From: Flavobacterium sp. BFFFF1
GTDB taxonomy: Bacteria; Bacteroidota; Bacteroidia; Flavobacteriales; Flavobacteriaceae
Direction: 5' to 3'
Assembly: GCF_002256285.1 (NCBI RefSeq)
Contig: NZ_NKJE01000004.1
Span: 85,735 to 149,734, forward strand
DNA: 64,000 nucleotides
Part shown: positions 1 to 9,719 of the stretch, in pieces
How positions within the stretch are numbered: the first letter of the stretch is position 1
Layout of the letters: each line of letters starts with the position of its first letter
Notes under the pieces: model-generated
What the model saw: only the letters and a program-made list of their open reading frames with translations
What the model was told of the DNA's origin: nothing
Databases searched by the model: none
Program-made: the position numbers and the translations under genes

Positions 1-857
1 TCAACACTCAATTGATTGAGGTCGGGGCATGCCGATACATCTAAAGCCGTCAGCATGTTATACCGTACATCTACATATTTGAGCTGCGTTAATCCGGAAA
101 GGTCGAGGGTAGCGAGTTCATTGCTGTAGGCGAATAGAAACTGTAAATTGACCGCATCAGTAAGCGATAAATTGACCAGGTCATTTTCATAGGCAGTCAA
201 ATAGCCCAAACTTACCACGCCCGAAAGGTCTAAAGTACTTAATTGATTGTACTGCACGGCTAATTCATTCAAAGCCGAAAGATTTTGAACATTGAGATTC
301 TGAATGAAGTTAGCGGAACAATTCAACCTGGATAAACCTGGAGATCCGGAAACATCCAGCGCTGTCAATATGTTGCTGGAGCAGTCGAGCTCGGATAAAT
401 TTATCAATCCGGTTAAATCAAGTGAAGAAATGGAATTTTGCATCAATTGCAAAAAGTTCAGTTGTGTCAACCCGGCGACATTGACACCCGATACGTTACA
501 GGCTTCACATGATAAAAACTGCAATTGCGTCAATGATGAAAAATCCAGGTTTTGTCCGTTCAACGGATTGTTGGCGATCCTCAGGAACCTTAAATTTGAG
601 AACGAGGACAAACCGGTGAGGTCGCTGATCTGATTGTCTTCCAAAAATAATTTACGAACCAACAGCGCCTCTGAAACCTGGATCTCACCGTCAGCATTTT
701 GGTCAATAGCGATATAAGCGTCGTTTTCATCCTGAGCGATTGGATTTTCAACGCCTGAGCCCAATAGAACGGATTTGAAGTTGGCATCGACGAAATCGAT
801 ATTCTGAGATTGCGCTACCCATGAAAAGAACAAAAGCAGCAGAGTAAATTTCTTCAT
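1..857 (-). CDS. LRR surface protein, N-terminal part (cut by window edge)
   Basis: The reading frame stays open from an ATG at 857 to the left edge, giving about 285 residues without a stop. The protein starts with a signal peptide (MKKFTLLLLFFSWVAQSQ). It then has the family's VDANFKSVL motif, an acidic DQNADGEIQVSEA segment that resembles a calcium-binding loop, and successive leucine-rich repeats with cores such as LTQLQFLSCEACNVSGVNV. The same N-terminal plan occurs in the next three genes of this strand, so this is a fourth paralogue of the cluster. The C-terminal half, expected to hold the T9SS sorting domain, lies outside the window. Cell-surface placement is inferred from the family. 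The function is unknown; adhesion or protein binding is plausible. Confidence 0.85.
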   Translation of the reverse strand, partial: MKKFTLLLLFFSWVAQSQNIDFVDANFKSVLLGSGVENPIAQDENDAYIAIDQNADGEIQVSEALLVRKLFLEDNQISDLTGLSSFSNLRFLRIANNPLNGQNLDFSSLTQLQFLSCEACNVSGVNVAGLTQLNFLQLMQNSISSLDLTGLINLSELDCSSNILTALDVSGSPGLSRLNCSANFIQNLNVQNLSALNELAVQYNQLSTLDLSGVVSLGYLTAYENDLVNLSLTDAVNLQFLFAYSNELATLDLSGLTQLKYVDVRYNMLTALDVSACPDLNQLSV

Positions 858-988
858 AGTGTGTTTGTTTAATGTTTTCACTATAAAGATAGACAAATTA
901 AAAAAGGTTGCGCCGAAAAAAAGTTTTTTTTTAGATTTTAAAAAGAAGCTTTCGCTTACAAAATTACAAGTGTACAAAAAGCACCAGA

Positions 989-3184
989 TTATTCCTTTAC
1001 AAGCCGCTCGACTGCTGAACCATTGACAGTAAAAACTTTGACAAAGTAAATCCCGGAATCAAAACGGGTTAGGTCAATCGATGATGACTTATGATTTTCC
1101 ATCAGTTTCCTCCCACGAACATCAAATAATTCCACGGAAAGCACCTCTGAATCGGCTTTGATATTCACGACGCCGTTTGTTGGATTCGGGTAAATGCTGA
1201 TGCCGTTATCGAGGTTGGGACTGTCCATGCCCAGCGTGTCAAACGTCGTCATCGCCGTATTGGTTGCTACAGGAAAATTATAATCGAAAAAGATGTCGGC
1301 TTTGTTTGACACCGAATTTCCGTTAACCAACGTGTTTTTGGTCTTGATCTTAAAAGTCACGTTTCCGTGTTCAGACGCGCCAAGGTTGATATTTTCGAAA
1401 ATGAATTCCACTTTGTCATTCGTGATCCTTGTTGTTACCGGATGGGAAGCGTTTAGGATTTGAAGCGATGAGATATCATATTTCGTCAGGTCAATCATGT
1501 CTTTTACGACGATGTTCTCTGCGGCAGCAGTGCCCGTATTTTCAAAGTTGATGTTGTAGTGCAGGTATTTCCCGATTTCTGCCGGATTCACGTGTTCACC
1601 TTCGAGACAGGTGATGTCATTTGGATCGAATGAACCCGTAACGATTTGCTTCAATGAAAACGCATTGTCGTTGATCGTGACGTCGCCGGCGATGGGATTG
1701 GCCTGTACCAAGAAATTCAATTGGTCGCCGATGTTCACGGCCGGAGTTTCTGTTGGGCCGTTCACATTGAGCGTGACTTCAATGCTCCTGGATTCAAATG
1801 GATACAGGTTGAAGAAATTCCATGATAATATGCCCGAACCCTGTACCGCAGGCGCTACCGAGGCATCGGCAAAATCAGATACATTTTCCGGGTAGTTAAA
1901 ATCGATGTCGCCGTTCAACACCTGGTTGCCTTTGTTTTTGTAGATGATTTTGTAGTGCGCGTCAAAACCCGGGCGTGCTGGACCTATTGGCACAATAACG
2001 GTTTCCAGGTCGTTTTGGACGCCGTTTGCCGTGATGCAGAAATCCTGTGTGGTCAGGTTGTTGTTGTTGTTGCCGAAGACGATTGTGGCAAGCGGTGGTG
2101 TGATGGTAAACAGCGACTGGTTTTCCGCAGCAACTGAAACATTGAAGGTTCCCGTTTGTCCAAAACTGTTATAAGTCCCATCAGGCGAAGTGAACACGGC
2201 ATAATTATTGTTTCCACTGGTCAGTGTTAACTTCACGTAAGGCTGATCGGGATCGGTGCTGTCGCAGCCGTTGTTATCCGCATCGAAAGTGATGTTGCCG
2301 GTGATGGTATTGTAGTTGCCGCCGGGCTGGAAGAAGCAGTATGGGCTTACAACGGCATTGGAAGGATTAAATGAATTTTGTATAAAATTTTGTACATCAA
2401 CCAACTGGGATTCATCTGCGCATACATATTGTAAGTTATTTACATTATAAAAGTCAAAGGACTCATTCATGCCGTTTTTTGCCAGAATTACCTGTAACGT
2501 TGGCATATTCCACAGTTGAAGAGATAAATATGGTGGAAGACATTCACTCACGTCTAGCGTTTGAAGCTGTGTGCCTTGAACATGTAAAGTTCCTATCTTG
2601 GCTCCTTGTAAATTGAGTGCAACAAGGTTATTTCCACTGATATATAACTCATTTACATCTAAACCAGGCAAATCAAGGCTTGTAAATTGATTTCCACTTA
2701 GATCCAATTCGACATAGTGTTGCATATTATTTAAAATAATCGATGTAAGATTGTTGAAGCCTGCAAGGACATCGTCTGCTGGTATACCCGATAAGTCTAA
2801 AGTTGTTAATTCATTATAATGAACGGCAAGGCTTTGAAGATGATTGCAACCATTTAGGTTTAAATAGGTAAGCTCATTATAACTGGCCTTTAAAGTCTCT
2901 AGAGCAGCCATCCCTGATACATCCAAACCAGCAACGCTATTATTGCTAAAGTTCAAATAATTAAGATTCGTAAAATATTGAATCCCTTCGAGGCTTGAAA
3001 TATTAGAATTATTGACATCAAGGAATCCCACCTGTTCAGCTTCTGAAACCTGAATTTCGCCATCATTATCCAGATCCTTCCCTAGCGAAATCAACTTCGC
3101 TTTAAAATTCGCATCCGGAATATTCACAATCTGTCCCTGAGCGATGCCAGTGAAGAGAAGTAGGGAAAGTAATAGTTTTTTCAT
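989..3184 (-). CDS. LRR surface protein with T9SS sorting domain (paralogue A)
   Basis: This 731-residue secreted protein has a signal peptide at residues 1-18, then IPDANFKAKL and a DLDNDGEIQ loop at about 37-45. Leucine-rich repeats run from about 50 to 270. A module starting at FQPGGNYNTITG (about 285) holds a cysteine-containing, SdrB/CNA-B-like segment with FDADNNGC. It is followed by DUF11/DUF7619-like beta domains (KNKGNQVLNG, FENTGTAAAENI). The last 70 residues (IYPNPTNGVVNIK ... GIYFVKV) are a T9SS type A sorting domain, which predicts export and surface attachment. The start lies two bases after the stop of the upstream paralogue, so the two are probably cotranscribed. The region from about 285 to 690 is nearly identical to that paralogue, while the LRRs and the last 35 residues differ. 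The ligand is unknown. Confidence 0.93.
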   Translation of the reverse strand: MKKLLLSLLLFTGIAQGQIVNIPDANFKAKLISLGKDLDNDGEIQVSEAEQVGFLDVNNSNISSLEGIQYFTNLNYLNFSNNSVAGLDVSGMAALETLKASYNELTYLNLNGCNHLQSLAVHYNELTTLDLSGIPADDVLAGFNNLTSIILNNMQHYVELDLSGNQFTSLDLPGLDVNELYISGNNLVALNLQGAKIGTLHVQGTQLQTLDVSECLPPYLSLQLWNMPTLQVILAKNGMNESFDFYNVNNLQYVCADESQLVDVQNFIQNSFNPSNAVVSPYCFFQPGGNYNTITGNITFDADNNGCDSTDPDQPYVKLTLTSGNNNYAVFTSPDGTYNSFGQTGTFNVSVAAENQSLFTITPPLATIVFGNNNNNLTTQDFCITANGVQNDLETVIVPIGPARPGFDAHYKIIYKNKGNQVLNGDIDFNYPENVSDFADASVAPAVQGSGILSWNFFNLYPFESRSIEVTLNVNGPTETPAVNIGDQLNFLVQANPIAGDVTINDNAFSLKQIVTGSFDPNDITCLEGEHVNPAEIGKYLHYNINFENTGTAAAENIVVKDMIDLTKYDISSLQILNASHPVTTRITNDKVEFIFENINLGASEHGNVTFKIKTKNTLVNGNSVSNKADIFFDYNFPVATNTAMTTFDTLGMDSPNLDNGISIYPNPTNGVVNIKADSEVLSVELFDVRGRKLMENHKSSSIDLTRFDSGIYFVKVFTVNGSAVERLVKE

Positions 3185-3186
3185 GC

Positions 3187-5394
3187 TTATTGTTTGATTA
3201 GCTTTTGTGTTCGACTGCCCTGATCTGTGTTCACTTTTACAAAATAAATCCCTGGATTATACCCTGAAATATTTAATATATTCACGTTATTTTTCATCAT
3301 CAGTTTCCTCCCACGAACATCAAATAATTCCACGGAAAGCACCTCTGAATCGGCTTTGATATTCACGACGCCGTTTGTTGGATTCGGGTAAATGCGGATG
3401 CCGTTATCGAGGTTTTGATTGTCAATGCCCAGCGTATCAAACGTTGTCATAGCCGTATTCGTCGCTATGGGAAAATTGTAATCGAAAAAGATGTCGGCTT
3501 TGTTTGACACCGAATTTCCGGTGACCAACGTGTTTTTGGTCTTGATCTTAAAGGTCACGTTTCCGTGTGCTGACGCGCCAAGGTTGATATTTTCGAAAAT
3601 GAATTCCACTTTGTCATTCGTGATCCTTGTTGTTACCGGATGGGAAGCGTTTAGCATTTGAAGTGATGAGATGTCATATTTCGTCAGGTCAATCATGTCT
3701 TTTACGACGATGTTCTCCGCCGCAGCAGTGCCCGTGTTTTCAAAGTTGATGTTGTAGTGCAGGAACTTCCCGATTTCTGCCGGATTCACGTGTTCGCCTT
3801 CGAGACAGGTGATGTCATTTGGATCGTAGGAACCTGTAACAACCTGCTTGATTGAAAATGCATTGTCGTTGATGGTGACGTCCCCGGCGATTGGATTGGC
3901 CTGTACCGAGAAATTCAACTGGTCGCCGATGTTCACCGCCGGCGTTTCCGTTGGTCCATTTACATTTAGCGTGACTTCAATGCTCCTGGATTCAAATGGA
4001 TACAGGTTGAAGAAGTTCCACGACAATATGCCAGAACCCTGCACCGCAGGCGCTACCGTAGCATTCACAAAATCCGATACATTTTCCGGGTAGTTAAAAT
4101 CGATGTTGCCGTTCAACACCTGGTTGCCTTTGTTTTTGTAGATGATTTTGTAATGGGCATCGAAGCCGGGGCGTGCAGGCTGCAACGGAACAATGACTGT
4201 TTCGAGGTCATTTTGGATTCCGTTGGCGGTGATGCAGAAATCCTGGGTCGAGATATTGTTATTTGCATTACCAAAAAGAATCGTCGCCAGTGGTGGTGTG
4301 ATTGTAAACAGTGACATATTCTCCGCTGCAACGGAAACATTGAAAGTACCTGCCTGCCCAAAATTATTGTAAGTACCATCAGGAGAGGTAAATACCGCAT
4401 AGTTGTTATTGCCGCTGGTCAGGTTAAGTTTTACATAAGGCTGGTCGGGATCGGTGCTATCACAGCCGTTGTTATCGGCATCGAAAGTGATGTTGCCGGT
4501 GATGGTGTTGAAATTACCACCGGGCTGGAAGATACAATAGGGGCTCACTACCGCGTTGGGAATCTGGTAGATATTTAAATCCGCGTTAACATCTTGTATC
4601 TGAAATTCATCGGCACAAATGAAAACAAGGTTCAGGTCGTTCGATAGTCCTAAGAACTCTTCATTGGCACCATTCTTCGCAAAGATAGACGTGAGGTTTG
4701 GATTGTCGCTAAGATTTATGCTATTGATGCCAACCACTTTGTTCAAATTTATAGTTATGAGATTGTTGTTTTGTAACCGAATGCTATATAGCTTTGTTTC
4801 ATTTAAGCTAATTGAGGTGAGGTTGTTATACTCTAGGTGTACCCCTAAAAGACCGGTGCTAGATAGGTCGAGATTCGAAAGGTCAATACTCGTCAATTGG
4901 TTGTGATCAAGTTGAAACGACGTATATGTTCCCTGTGCGTTTAACACAATGGTTGTCAGGTTGTTAAATGATGCAACCAGATCTAAGTTCTGCATATCGG
5001 AAACGTTGAGCGTATTGATTTGATTGTGGCTGCAGTTTAAAAAATTCAGGTTAAAGCAACCTGCAAGATTTAAATCCGTCAGTGTATTGTAAGAAACATT
5101 TAGATTAAATAGGTTCGCAAGCCCAGAAACGTCAAGTAGTTGCAGGTTATTATGGTTGCAATTTAAATTTTGCAGGTTGACAAAGGCCGTGATCCCTTCA
5201 AGATTTGAAATATTGGAATTGCTGAGCGGTAAATCTGTCACCGCCTGCGCTTCGGAAAGCTGTATTTCTCCATCATTGTCCAGATCCTTGCCCAGCGAAA
5301 TTAACTTCGCCTTAAAATTCGCATCCGGAATGTTCACAATCTGTGCCTGAGCGATCGCAGTGAGGAAAAGAAGTGAAAGTAGTAGTTTCTTCAT
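3187..5394 (-). CDS. LRR surface protein with T9SS sorting domain (paralogue B)
   Basis: This 735-residue tandem paralogue lies just upstream of paralogue A. It has a signal peptide (MKKLLLSLLFLTAIAQAQ), the same IPDANFKAKL/DLDNDGEIQ N-cap, and LRRs with cores such as LDVSGLANLFNLNVSYNTLTD to about residue 275. The FQPGGNFNTITG module and DUF7619-like beta domains follow, then a T9SS type A sorting domain (IYPNPTNGVV ... GIYFVKVNT). The N-terminal 45 residues and the stretch from about 290 to 700 match paralogue A almost without change, also at DNA level. The LRR part and the final residues diverge. This mosaic suggests recombination or gene conversion. Export by T9SS is inferred from the sorting domain; the binding partner is unknown. 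Confidence 0.93.
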   Translation of the reverse strand: MKKLLLSLLFLTAIAQAQIVNIPDANFKAKLISLGKDLDNDGEIQLSEAQAVTDLPLSNSNISNLEGITAFVNLQNLNCNHNNLQLLDVSGLANLFNLNVSYNTLTDLNLAGCFNLNFLNCSHNQINTLNVSDMQNLDLVASFNNLTTIVLNAQGTYTSFQLDHNQLTSIDLSNLDLSSTGLLGVHLEYNNLTSISLNETKLYSIRLQNNNLITINLNKVVGINSINLSDNPNLTSIFAKNGANEEFLGLSNDLNLVFICADEFQIQDVNADLNIYQIPNAVVSPYCIFQPGGNFNTITGNITFDADNNGCDSTDPDQPYVKLNLTSGNNNYAVFTSPDGTYNNFGQAGTFNVSVAAENMSLFTITPPLATILFGNANNNISTQDFCITANGIQNDLETVIVPLQPARPGFDAHYKIIYKNKGNQVLNGNIDFNYPENVSDFVNATVAPAVQGSGILSWNFFNLYPFESRSIEVTLNVNGPTETPAVNIGDQLNFSVQANPIAGDVTINDNAFSIKQVVTGSYDPNDITCLEGEHVNPAEIGKFLHYNINFENTGTAAAENIVVKDMIDLTKYDISSLQMLNASHPVTTRITNDKVEFIFENINLGASAHGNVTFKIKTKNTLVTGNSVSNKADIFFDYNFPIATNTAMTTFDTLGIDNQNLDNGIRIYPNPTNGVVNIKADSEVLSVELFDVRGRKLMMKNNVNILNISGYNPGIYFVKVNTDQGSRTQKLIKQ

Positions 5395-5397
5395 GCT

Positions 5398-5589
5398 TTA
5401 ATTTCTATTTATTGACCCTAAAGTTATATTAAAAATAAAAGCAATAAAAAAAAGACAGATAAAATCCGCCTTTCTTCTATTAAAACATAACAATTGCTTA
5501 ATCTTAAACGCTTTCGTTCCCGGTTTATCCTGCGAAACAGCAGAGAGCGTAAAAAGAAATGCGCAAAACAGTAATGATTTTAGTTTCAT
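5398..5589 (-). pseudogene. Signal-peptide ORF running into a terminator (probable gene remnant)
   Basis: An ATG at 5589 opens a 63-codon frame whose first 20 residues (MKLKSLLFCAFLFTLSAVSQ) form a convincing Bacteroidota signal peptide. After DKPGTKAFKIK the frame passes straight through a strong minus-strand terminator hairpin (5446-5470) before it stops. In the +1 frame a TAA TAG pair sits just before that hairpin, where a real stop would be expected. The simplest reading is the 5' end of a secreted-protein gene that lost its body by deletion and frameshift, between LRR paralogues. A very short secreted peptide gene is the alternative. No function can be given. Confidence 0.35.
5446..5470 (-). 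terminator. Rho-independent terminator
   Basis: On the minus strand GGCGGAT, a TTT loop and ATCTGTC form a 7 bp stem with two G-T pairs, followed by eight T residues. It would end transcripts from the remnant ORF upstream of LRR paralogue B. Confidence 0.7.
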
Positions 5590-5698
5590 ACAATTGAAAA
5601 TAGCTGCAAACAAAAATGACATTTCCTTTTTTGCAAATGGCCGTAAATGAGAATTCGATGGCTTTAAACAACAATTTGAAAAAAGTACAGTTTGATTG

Positions 5699-5729
5699 CA
5701 AAAAAAGATCCACGGCGAACCATAGATCT
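5699..5729 (-). terminator. Rho-independent terminator with TTCG tetraloop
   Basis: On the minus strand AGATCTATGG, TTCG and CCGTGGATCT form a 10 bp stem with two G-T pairs and a stable tetraloop, followed by seven T residues. It lies just after the stop of the large LRR gene (5752) and separates it from the downstream paralogues. Confidence 0.85.
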
Positions 5730-5751
5730 CTTCCTGCTTAACAACAATTAT

Positions 5752-8700
5752 TTATTTTTTGATCAGTTTTTGAACTTTAGTTCCTTTGTCGGTTTTGATT
5801 TTCAGGAAGTAAATGCCGTTTGCGTGGCTGGAAATATCCATTGTAGAAATAGTTTTAGTCGCTAAAATCGTTTCTAAAATTCTGCCCTGAACGTCAAACA
5901 ATTCAATAGATCTGATGCTGAAATCACTTATGATATTGACGATTGAATTGGTAGGATTTGGATAAATTTTTATAGAATTGTCTACATCAAAATCTTGTAT
6001 GCCCAAGGTTCCAAAGGTGGTTTCGGCATCATTGAGCGTAATCGGGAGTTTATAATCAAAATAAACGCGTGCTTTTTGGATCACCGAGTCATTGTCTGAA
6101 AGCGTTTCTTTGGTTCGTATTTTGAACAAAATATCGCCGTGACCACCGACAGGCGGATTGCCCGACGGGGTTTGCAAATCGATGTTTTCAAAGATAAATT
6201 CCACTAAATTTCCGGAAACTATCGTATAAACAGGATGCGAAGCACTCAATACTTGTAGGGAACTGATGTCGTATTTTGCAGCATCCATCACGTTTTTCAA
6301 CACTACATTTTCAGCCAGATAACTTCCGGTATTTTCAAACCTAATGTTGTAGTGAAGGTAGTCGCCAATTTGAGTTGACGAAACAAAACTCCCTTCCAGA
6401 CAAGTAATAGCGTTTGATATGTAATTATCAACAACTGTTTGAGAATAAACAAATTGATTGTCAGCTGGGTTTTCATCGTTTGACAACGTATCGAAAAAGG
6501 CTGTGAAATTTAAAATACTTCCAATATTTACCGGTGGCGTTGCAGTCGATGAGTTCACGTTAAAAGTAACATAAATACTTCTGCTTTCAAATGGCAATAA
6601 GTTGTTATACGTCCAGGAAATTGTTGTCGCATTTTGATTCGCTATTGTTGTTGTTGCTGAAACAAAATCTAACAGGTCATTATTGTAAGTTAAATTTAAA
6701 AATCCTGAAGTCGTCAGATTCCCTTTGTTTTTGTAAGTAATTTTATAGGTTGCGGCAAATCCCGGTCGGGCAAAGTCAATAGGTTCTACAACAATTTCGA
6801 GATCCTGATGAATTGCATTCTGGACAATACAAAAATCCTGGCTTGAAGTATTGTTGAGATTCCCGAATGAAACTGTTGCGTTTGTTGGCGAAAAATTAAA
6901 CCAGTTTGGATTGTCGATTTCCGGAGAAATATTGAAAGTTCCGGTTTGGGTATAGAATTTATAATTGCCATTGGCATCAGTAAATGTTGCGCCATTTGTA
7001 ATTCCATCGGTAATACTTACTTTCAAATGCGCTTGTGGCACATCTGCAGTATCACAACCGTTGTTGTTTACATCCAGTTTGATTTGTCCGGTGATGGTGT
7101 TAAAACTTCCACCAGGAACGAAAGTACAATACGTATTGAACACGATGTTACCGATATTTACATTGGTGCTTTGGGTTAAGATTTGATTCAGATTAGTCAA
7201 TTCTCCTTCGTCTGCGCAAACAAATGTTAGCAATGGATTTTGACTCCATGTATAGTAAGCGTTAGTGTCTAGATTAGGATTTCCATTTTTGATATTAATG
7301 CTGTTGAGGTTATTGAATGAACAACTCAAAGCGACCAAACTCGTAGCTGTAGAAAAATCTAAACTGGTCAATAAATTGTTATCACACTGAACAACCGAAA
7401 GATTTGACAATCCTTCAAAATTGATAACTGCAAGTTGGTTATTCTGACAACTTAGATAATTCAAACCCGTAAGTGACGCTAAATTCAAACTTGTCAATTG
7501 ATTAAAAGAACAGTATAAATAAGCAAGACTATTGGCATTGGTTAAATTGATGTTGTTCAACTGATTGTAATTGAGGTTCACGGTGGTCAGAAGTGGCAAA
7601 TCAGATAAATCAACCGCAACCAAACCATTGTTGTTCGCATACAAAGTCGCCAGACTATTTAAACCCGTTACGCTCAACAAATTCAATTGATTGGAAGCGC
7701 AATCCAAATAGTTTAAGTTAGAAAATTCTGATAGATTAATATTTGTGAACGCGTTGTACTTGCAATCAAGGTATTCAAGCAAAGGTAAATTGGTAACATT
7801 CAAATTACTGAGGTAGAAGTTGAAAGAGCAATCTAGATATTTCAGTTGTGGCAAGTTGGCAAGCGTTAACGAAGTTCCGTAGTTCCAGGCATATTCAACA
7901 CGTTCCAGTGCGGAAAGATTGCTCACATTTAATGCGCTGATTTGATTATAAGAACAGATTAATTTTTTTAAACCTGCCAATTGATCAACATTTATGGTCG
8001 TAATTAAATTGGAAGTAAAATTCAATTCTTCCAGTACAGTTAAATTAGAAACATTCAACGCAGTCAACGCGTTAGCATTGCAATAAAGGTATTTTAAGTT
8101 GGACAGATTATCTAAGCTTAATGTAGTAATTTGGTTATACGAACAATCCAAAGTAACAAGGTTTGTCAAACTATTGATGTTTAAACCGGTTAAATTGTTG
8201 TTGTTGCAACGCAAAGACGTGATGTTATAAAATGCTTCAATTCCGGTCAAATTTGCAATTTGTGAATTGCTCACATCCATTTCATTGGTAAAAACGGCAG
8301 CTTCTGTCAATTGAATCTCATTATCCCCATTCGTATCAACACCCAAAGCAATCAATCTGTTTCTGAAGTTAGCATCAGGGATGTACACATTATTGACGTT
8401 GTTTACTTCGATCGTAAAATAAGTGACCGCATCGCAATTACTAGAAATTAAATTAAAAACCCTAACACCAATTGTTTGTGGATTGGTAGTATTTGTATAA
8501 AAATTTGCATTTGTTATCTCATTAATATTATTCAAAGCGTCGTTATAGCTCGGAAAATATCTGAATTGGGCATTTGAATCATTATTGATTAAAGAATTCT
8601 GACTTGTTAAATCAAAAGTTGCAAAAGAAGTATTGCTCGTTTGAGTCATATTGGGCGCAAAATTGGCGTTTATACCACTTTCTACTGTAAGAAACGTTGT

Positions 8701-9681
8701 GTAAACTGAACCACATTGGCCTAAATTAGGAGTAAATGTATAATCACCGGTGTTCTGCACTGTCGGTGACCAGGTACCTGCAATGCCATTGTCGGAAATG
8801 GTTGGTAACGCATAATTCGCACAAACCGATGGTGGAATGGTGGAAAAAGTTGGTGCCAGATTCGTTTGGTTGTTCACAGTAACCGAAAATTGATTAGAGG
8901 TACAACCGGTACCATTATCAAAAACCGCAACAGTGTAAGTTCCCGGAGTTGATGTGGAGAAACTGCTCACATTGCCTGGATCATTGGCACCAACCGGAAC
9001 TGTCCACAAATAATTCAGAGTATTACCCGAATTGACCGATGCTGTTATTAGTGCAGGATTACTATCACAAATCGATGTGCCAGTTAAAGTAATGGTTGGC
9101 AGCGGAATAAAACTGGCGTAAATGCCATAATAATTAGAAACGCAACCCAAAACATTGTCAATCACAGTCACTGTATAATAACCTTCGACAGTCGATGTAA
9201 AACTGGACACATTCCCAGGATTTACGACACCTTGTGGTGTGCTGTAAGAATAGCTGTAATCGCCGGGAGGATTTACATTCGTAACGAAAGTGATGGCATT
9301 TCCAACACAACCTGAATTACTGCTCATCGTAACAACAGGTTTTTGATTGACTACTAAACCTAAAGTTGTAAAAGAGGGGTTGCTTGAGTCTGCAACAGCC
9401 CATGCTCTGATATAAATAATTTGATTGAAGGGAATTGTATTGACAAACGGCACCAGTAAATCGATGCGATTAATATCTGCTTGTGAATCGCTTAACGTTC
9501 GATAATAAGCGACTTCTGTACCTGATTCGTTGATCAAAGTTGGCGTAACGATGTTTAGGTCAAAAGCTGCAAATCCGTCGCCGTTATCATCGCAAACCCT
9601 GTAGGGATCAGGAGTGTTTATTGAAGGTTGCGCAAAAGCAAAACCCGAGACAAAAAACAATAGCAGTAGTAGTTTTTTCAT
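5752..9681 (-). CDS. Large Ig-like/LRR surface protein with T9SS sorting domain
   Basis: The preferred start at 9681 gives MKKLLLLLFFVSGFAFAQ, a clean signal peptide. An upstream in-frame ATG at 9711 would put ten extra residues before it. The protein is about 1309 residues long. The first 430 residues hold Ig/PKD-like beta repeats with paired cysteines and recurring PGNVSSF motifs. A YIPDANFRNRL/DTNGDNEIQLTEA N-cap at about 435 starts a long LRR array to about 850. The FVPGGSFNTITG module, DUF7619-like beta domains and a T9SS type A sorting domain (IYPNPTNSIVNI ... GIYFLKIKT) follow. It is the longest member of the cluster, the only one with Ig-like repeats, and looks more AT-rich than its paralogues. 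It lies directly downstream of the response regulator, so coregulation is plausible. Its ligand is unknown. Confidence 0.93.
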   Translation of the reverse strand: MKKLLLLLFFVSGFAFAQPSINTPDPYRVCDDNGDGFAAFDLNIVTPTLINESGTEVAYYRTLSDSQADINRIDLLVPFVNTIPFNQIIYIRAWAVADSSNPSFTTLGLVVNQKPVVTMSSNSGCVGNAITFVTNVNPPGDYSYSYSTPQGVVNPGNVSSFTSTVEGYYTVTVIDNVLGCVSNYYGIYASFIPLPTITLTGTSICDSNPALITASVNSGNTLNYLWTVPVGANDPGNVSSFSTSTPGTYTVAVFDNGTGCTSNQFSVTVNNQTNLAPTFSTIPPSVCANYALPTISDNGIAGTWSPTVQNTGDYTFTPNLGQCGSVYTTFLTVESGINANFAPNMTQTSNTSFATFDLTSQNSLINNDSNAQFRYFPSYNDALNNINEITNANFYTNTTNPQTIGVRVFNLISSNCDAVTYFTIEVNNVNNVYIPDANFRNRLIALGVDTNGDNEIQLTEAAVFTNEMDVSNSQIANLTGIEAFYNITSLRCNNNNLTGLNINSLTNLVTLDCSYNQITTLSLDNLSNLKYLYCNANALTALNVSNLTVLEELNFTSNLITTINVDQLAGLKKLICSYNQISALNVSNLSALERVEYAWNYGTSLTLANLPQLKYLDCSFNFYLSNLNVTNLPLLEYLDCKYNAFTNINLSEFSNLNYLDCASNQLNLLSVTGLNSLATLYANNNGLVAVDLSDLPLLTTVNLNYNQLNNINLTNANSLAYLYCSFNQLTSLNLASLTGLNYLSCQNNQLAVINFEGLSNLSVVQCDNNLLTSLDFSTATSLVALSCSFNNLNSINIKNGNPNLDTNAYYTWSQNPLLTFVCADEGELTNLNQILTQSTNVNIGNIVFNTYCTFVPGGSFNTITGQIKLDVNNNGCDTADVPQAHLKVSITDGITNGATFTDANGNYKFYTQTGTFNISPEIDNPNWFNFSPTNATVSFGNLNNTSSQDFCIVQNAIHQDLEIVVEPIDFARPGFAATYKITYKNKGNLTTSGFLNLTYNNDLLDFVSATTTIANQNATTISWTYNNLLPFESRSIYVTFNVNSSTATPPVNIGSILNFTAFFDTLSNDENPADNQFVYSQTVVDNYISNAITCLEGSFVSSTQIGDYLHYNIRFENTGSYLAENVVLKNVMDAAKYDISSLQVLSASHPVYTIVSGNLVEFIFENIDLQTPSGNPPVGGHGDILFKIRTKETLSDNDSVIQKARVYFDYKLPITLNDAETTFGTLGIQDFDVDNSIKIYPNPTNSIVNIISDFSIRSIELFDVQGRILETILATKTISTMDISSHANGIYFLKIKTDKGTKVQKLIKK

Positions 9682-9719
9682 AATTTTGATATTTAGTATT
9701 ATTGGTGTCATTTTTGATG

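Noticed and set aside
304..633. Plus-strand ORF of 109 codons at the left edge
   Set aside because: Antisense to the partial LRR gene, whose frame has a signal peptide and clear repeats.
930..985. Possible terminator after LRR paralogue A (AAGC-GAAA-GCTT with T-rich tail)
   Set aside because: The stem is only 4 bp, too weak to call, though the position fits.
7300..8300. Regular spacing that could look like a CRISPR or tandem DNA repeat
   Set aside because: The period reflects codons of leucine-rich repeats; units vary and there are no identical repeats with unique spacers.
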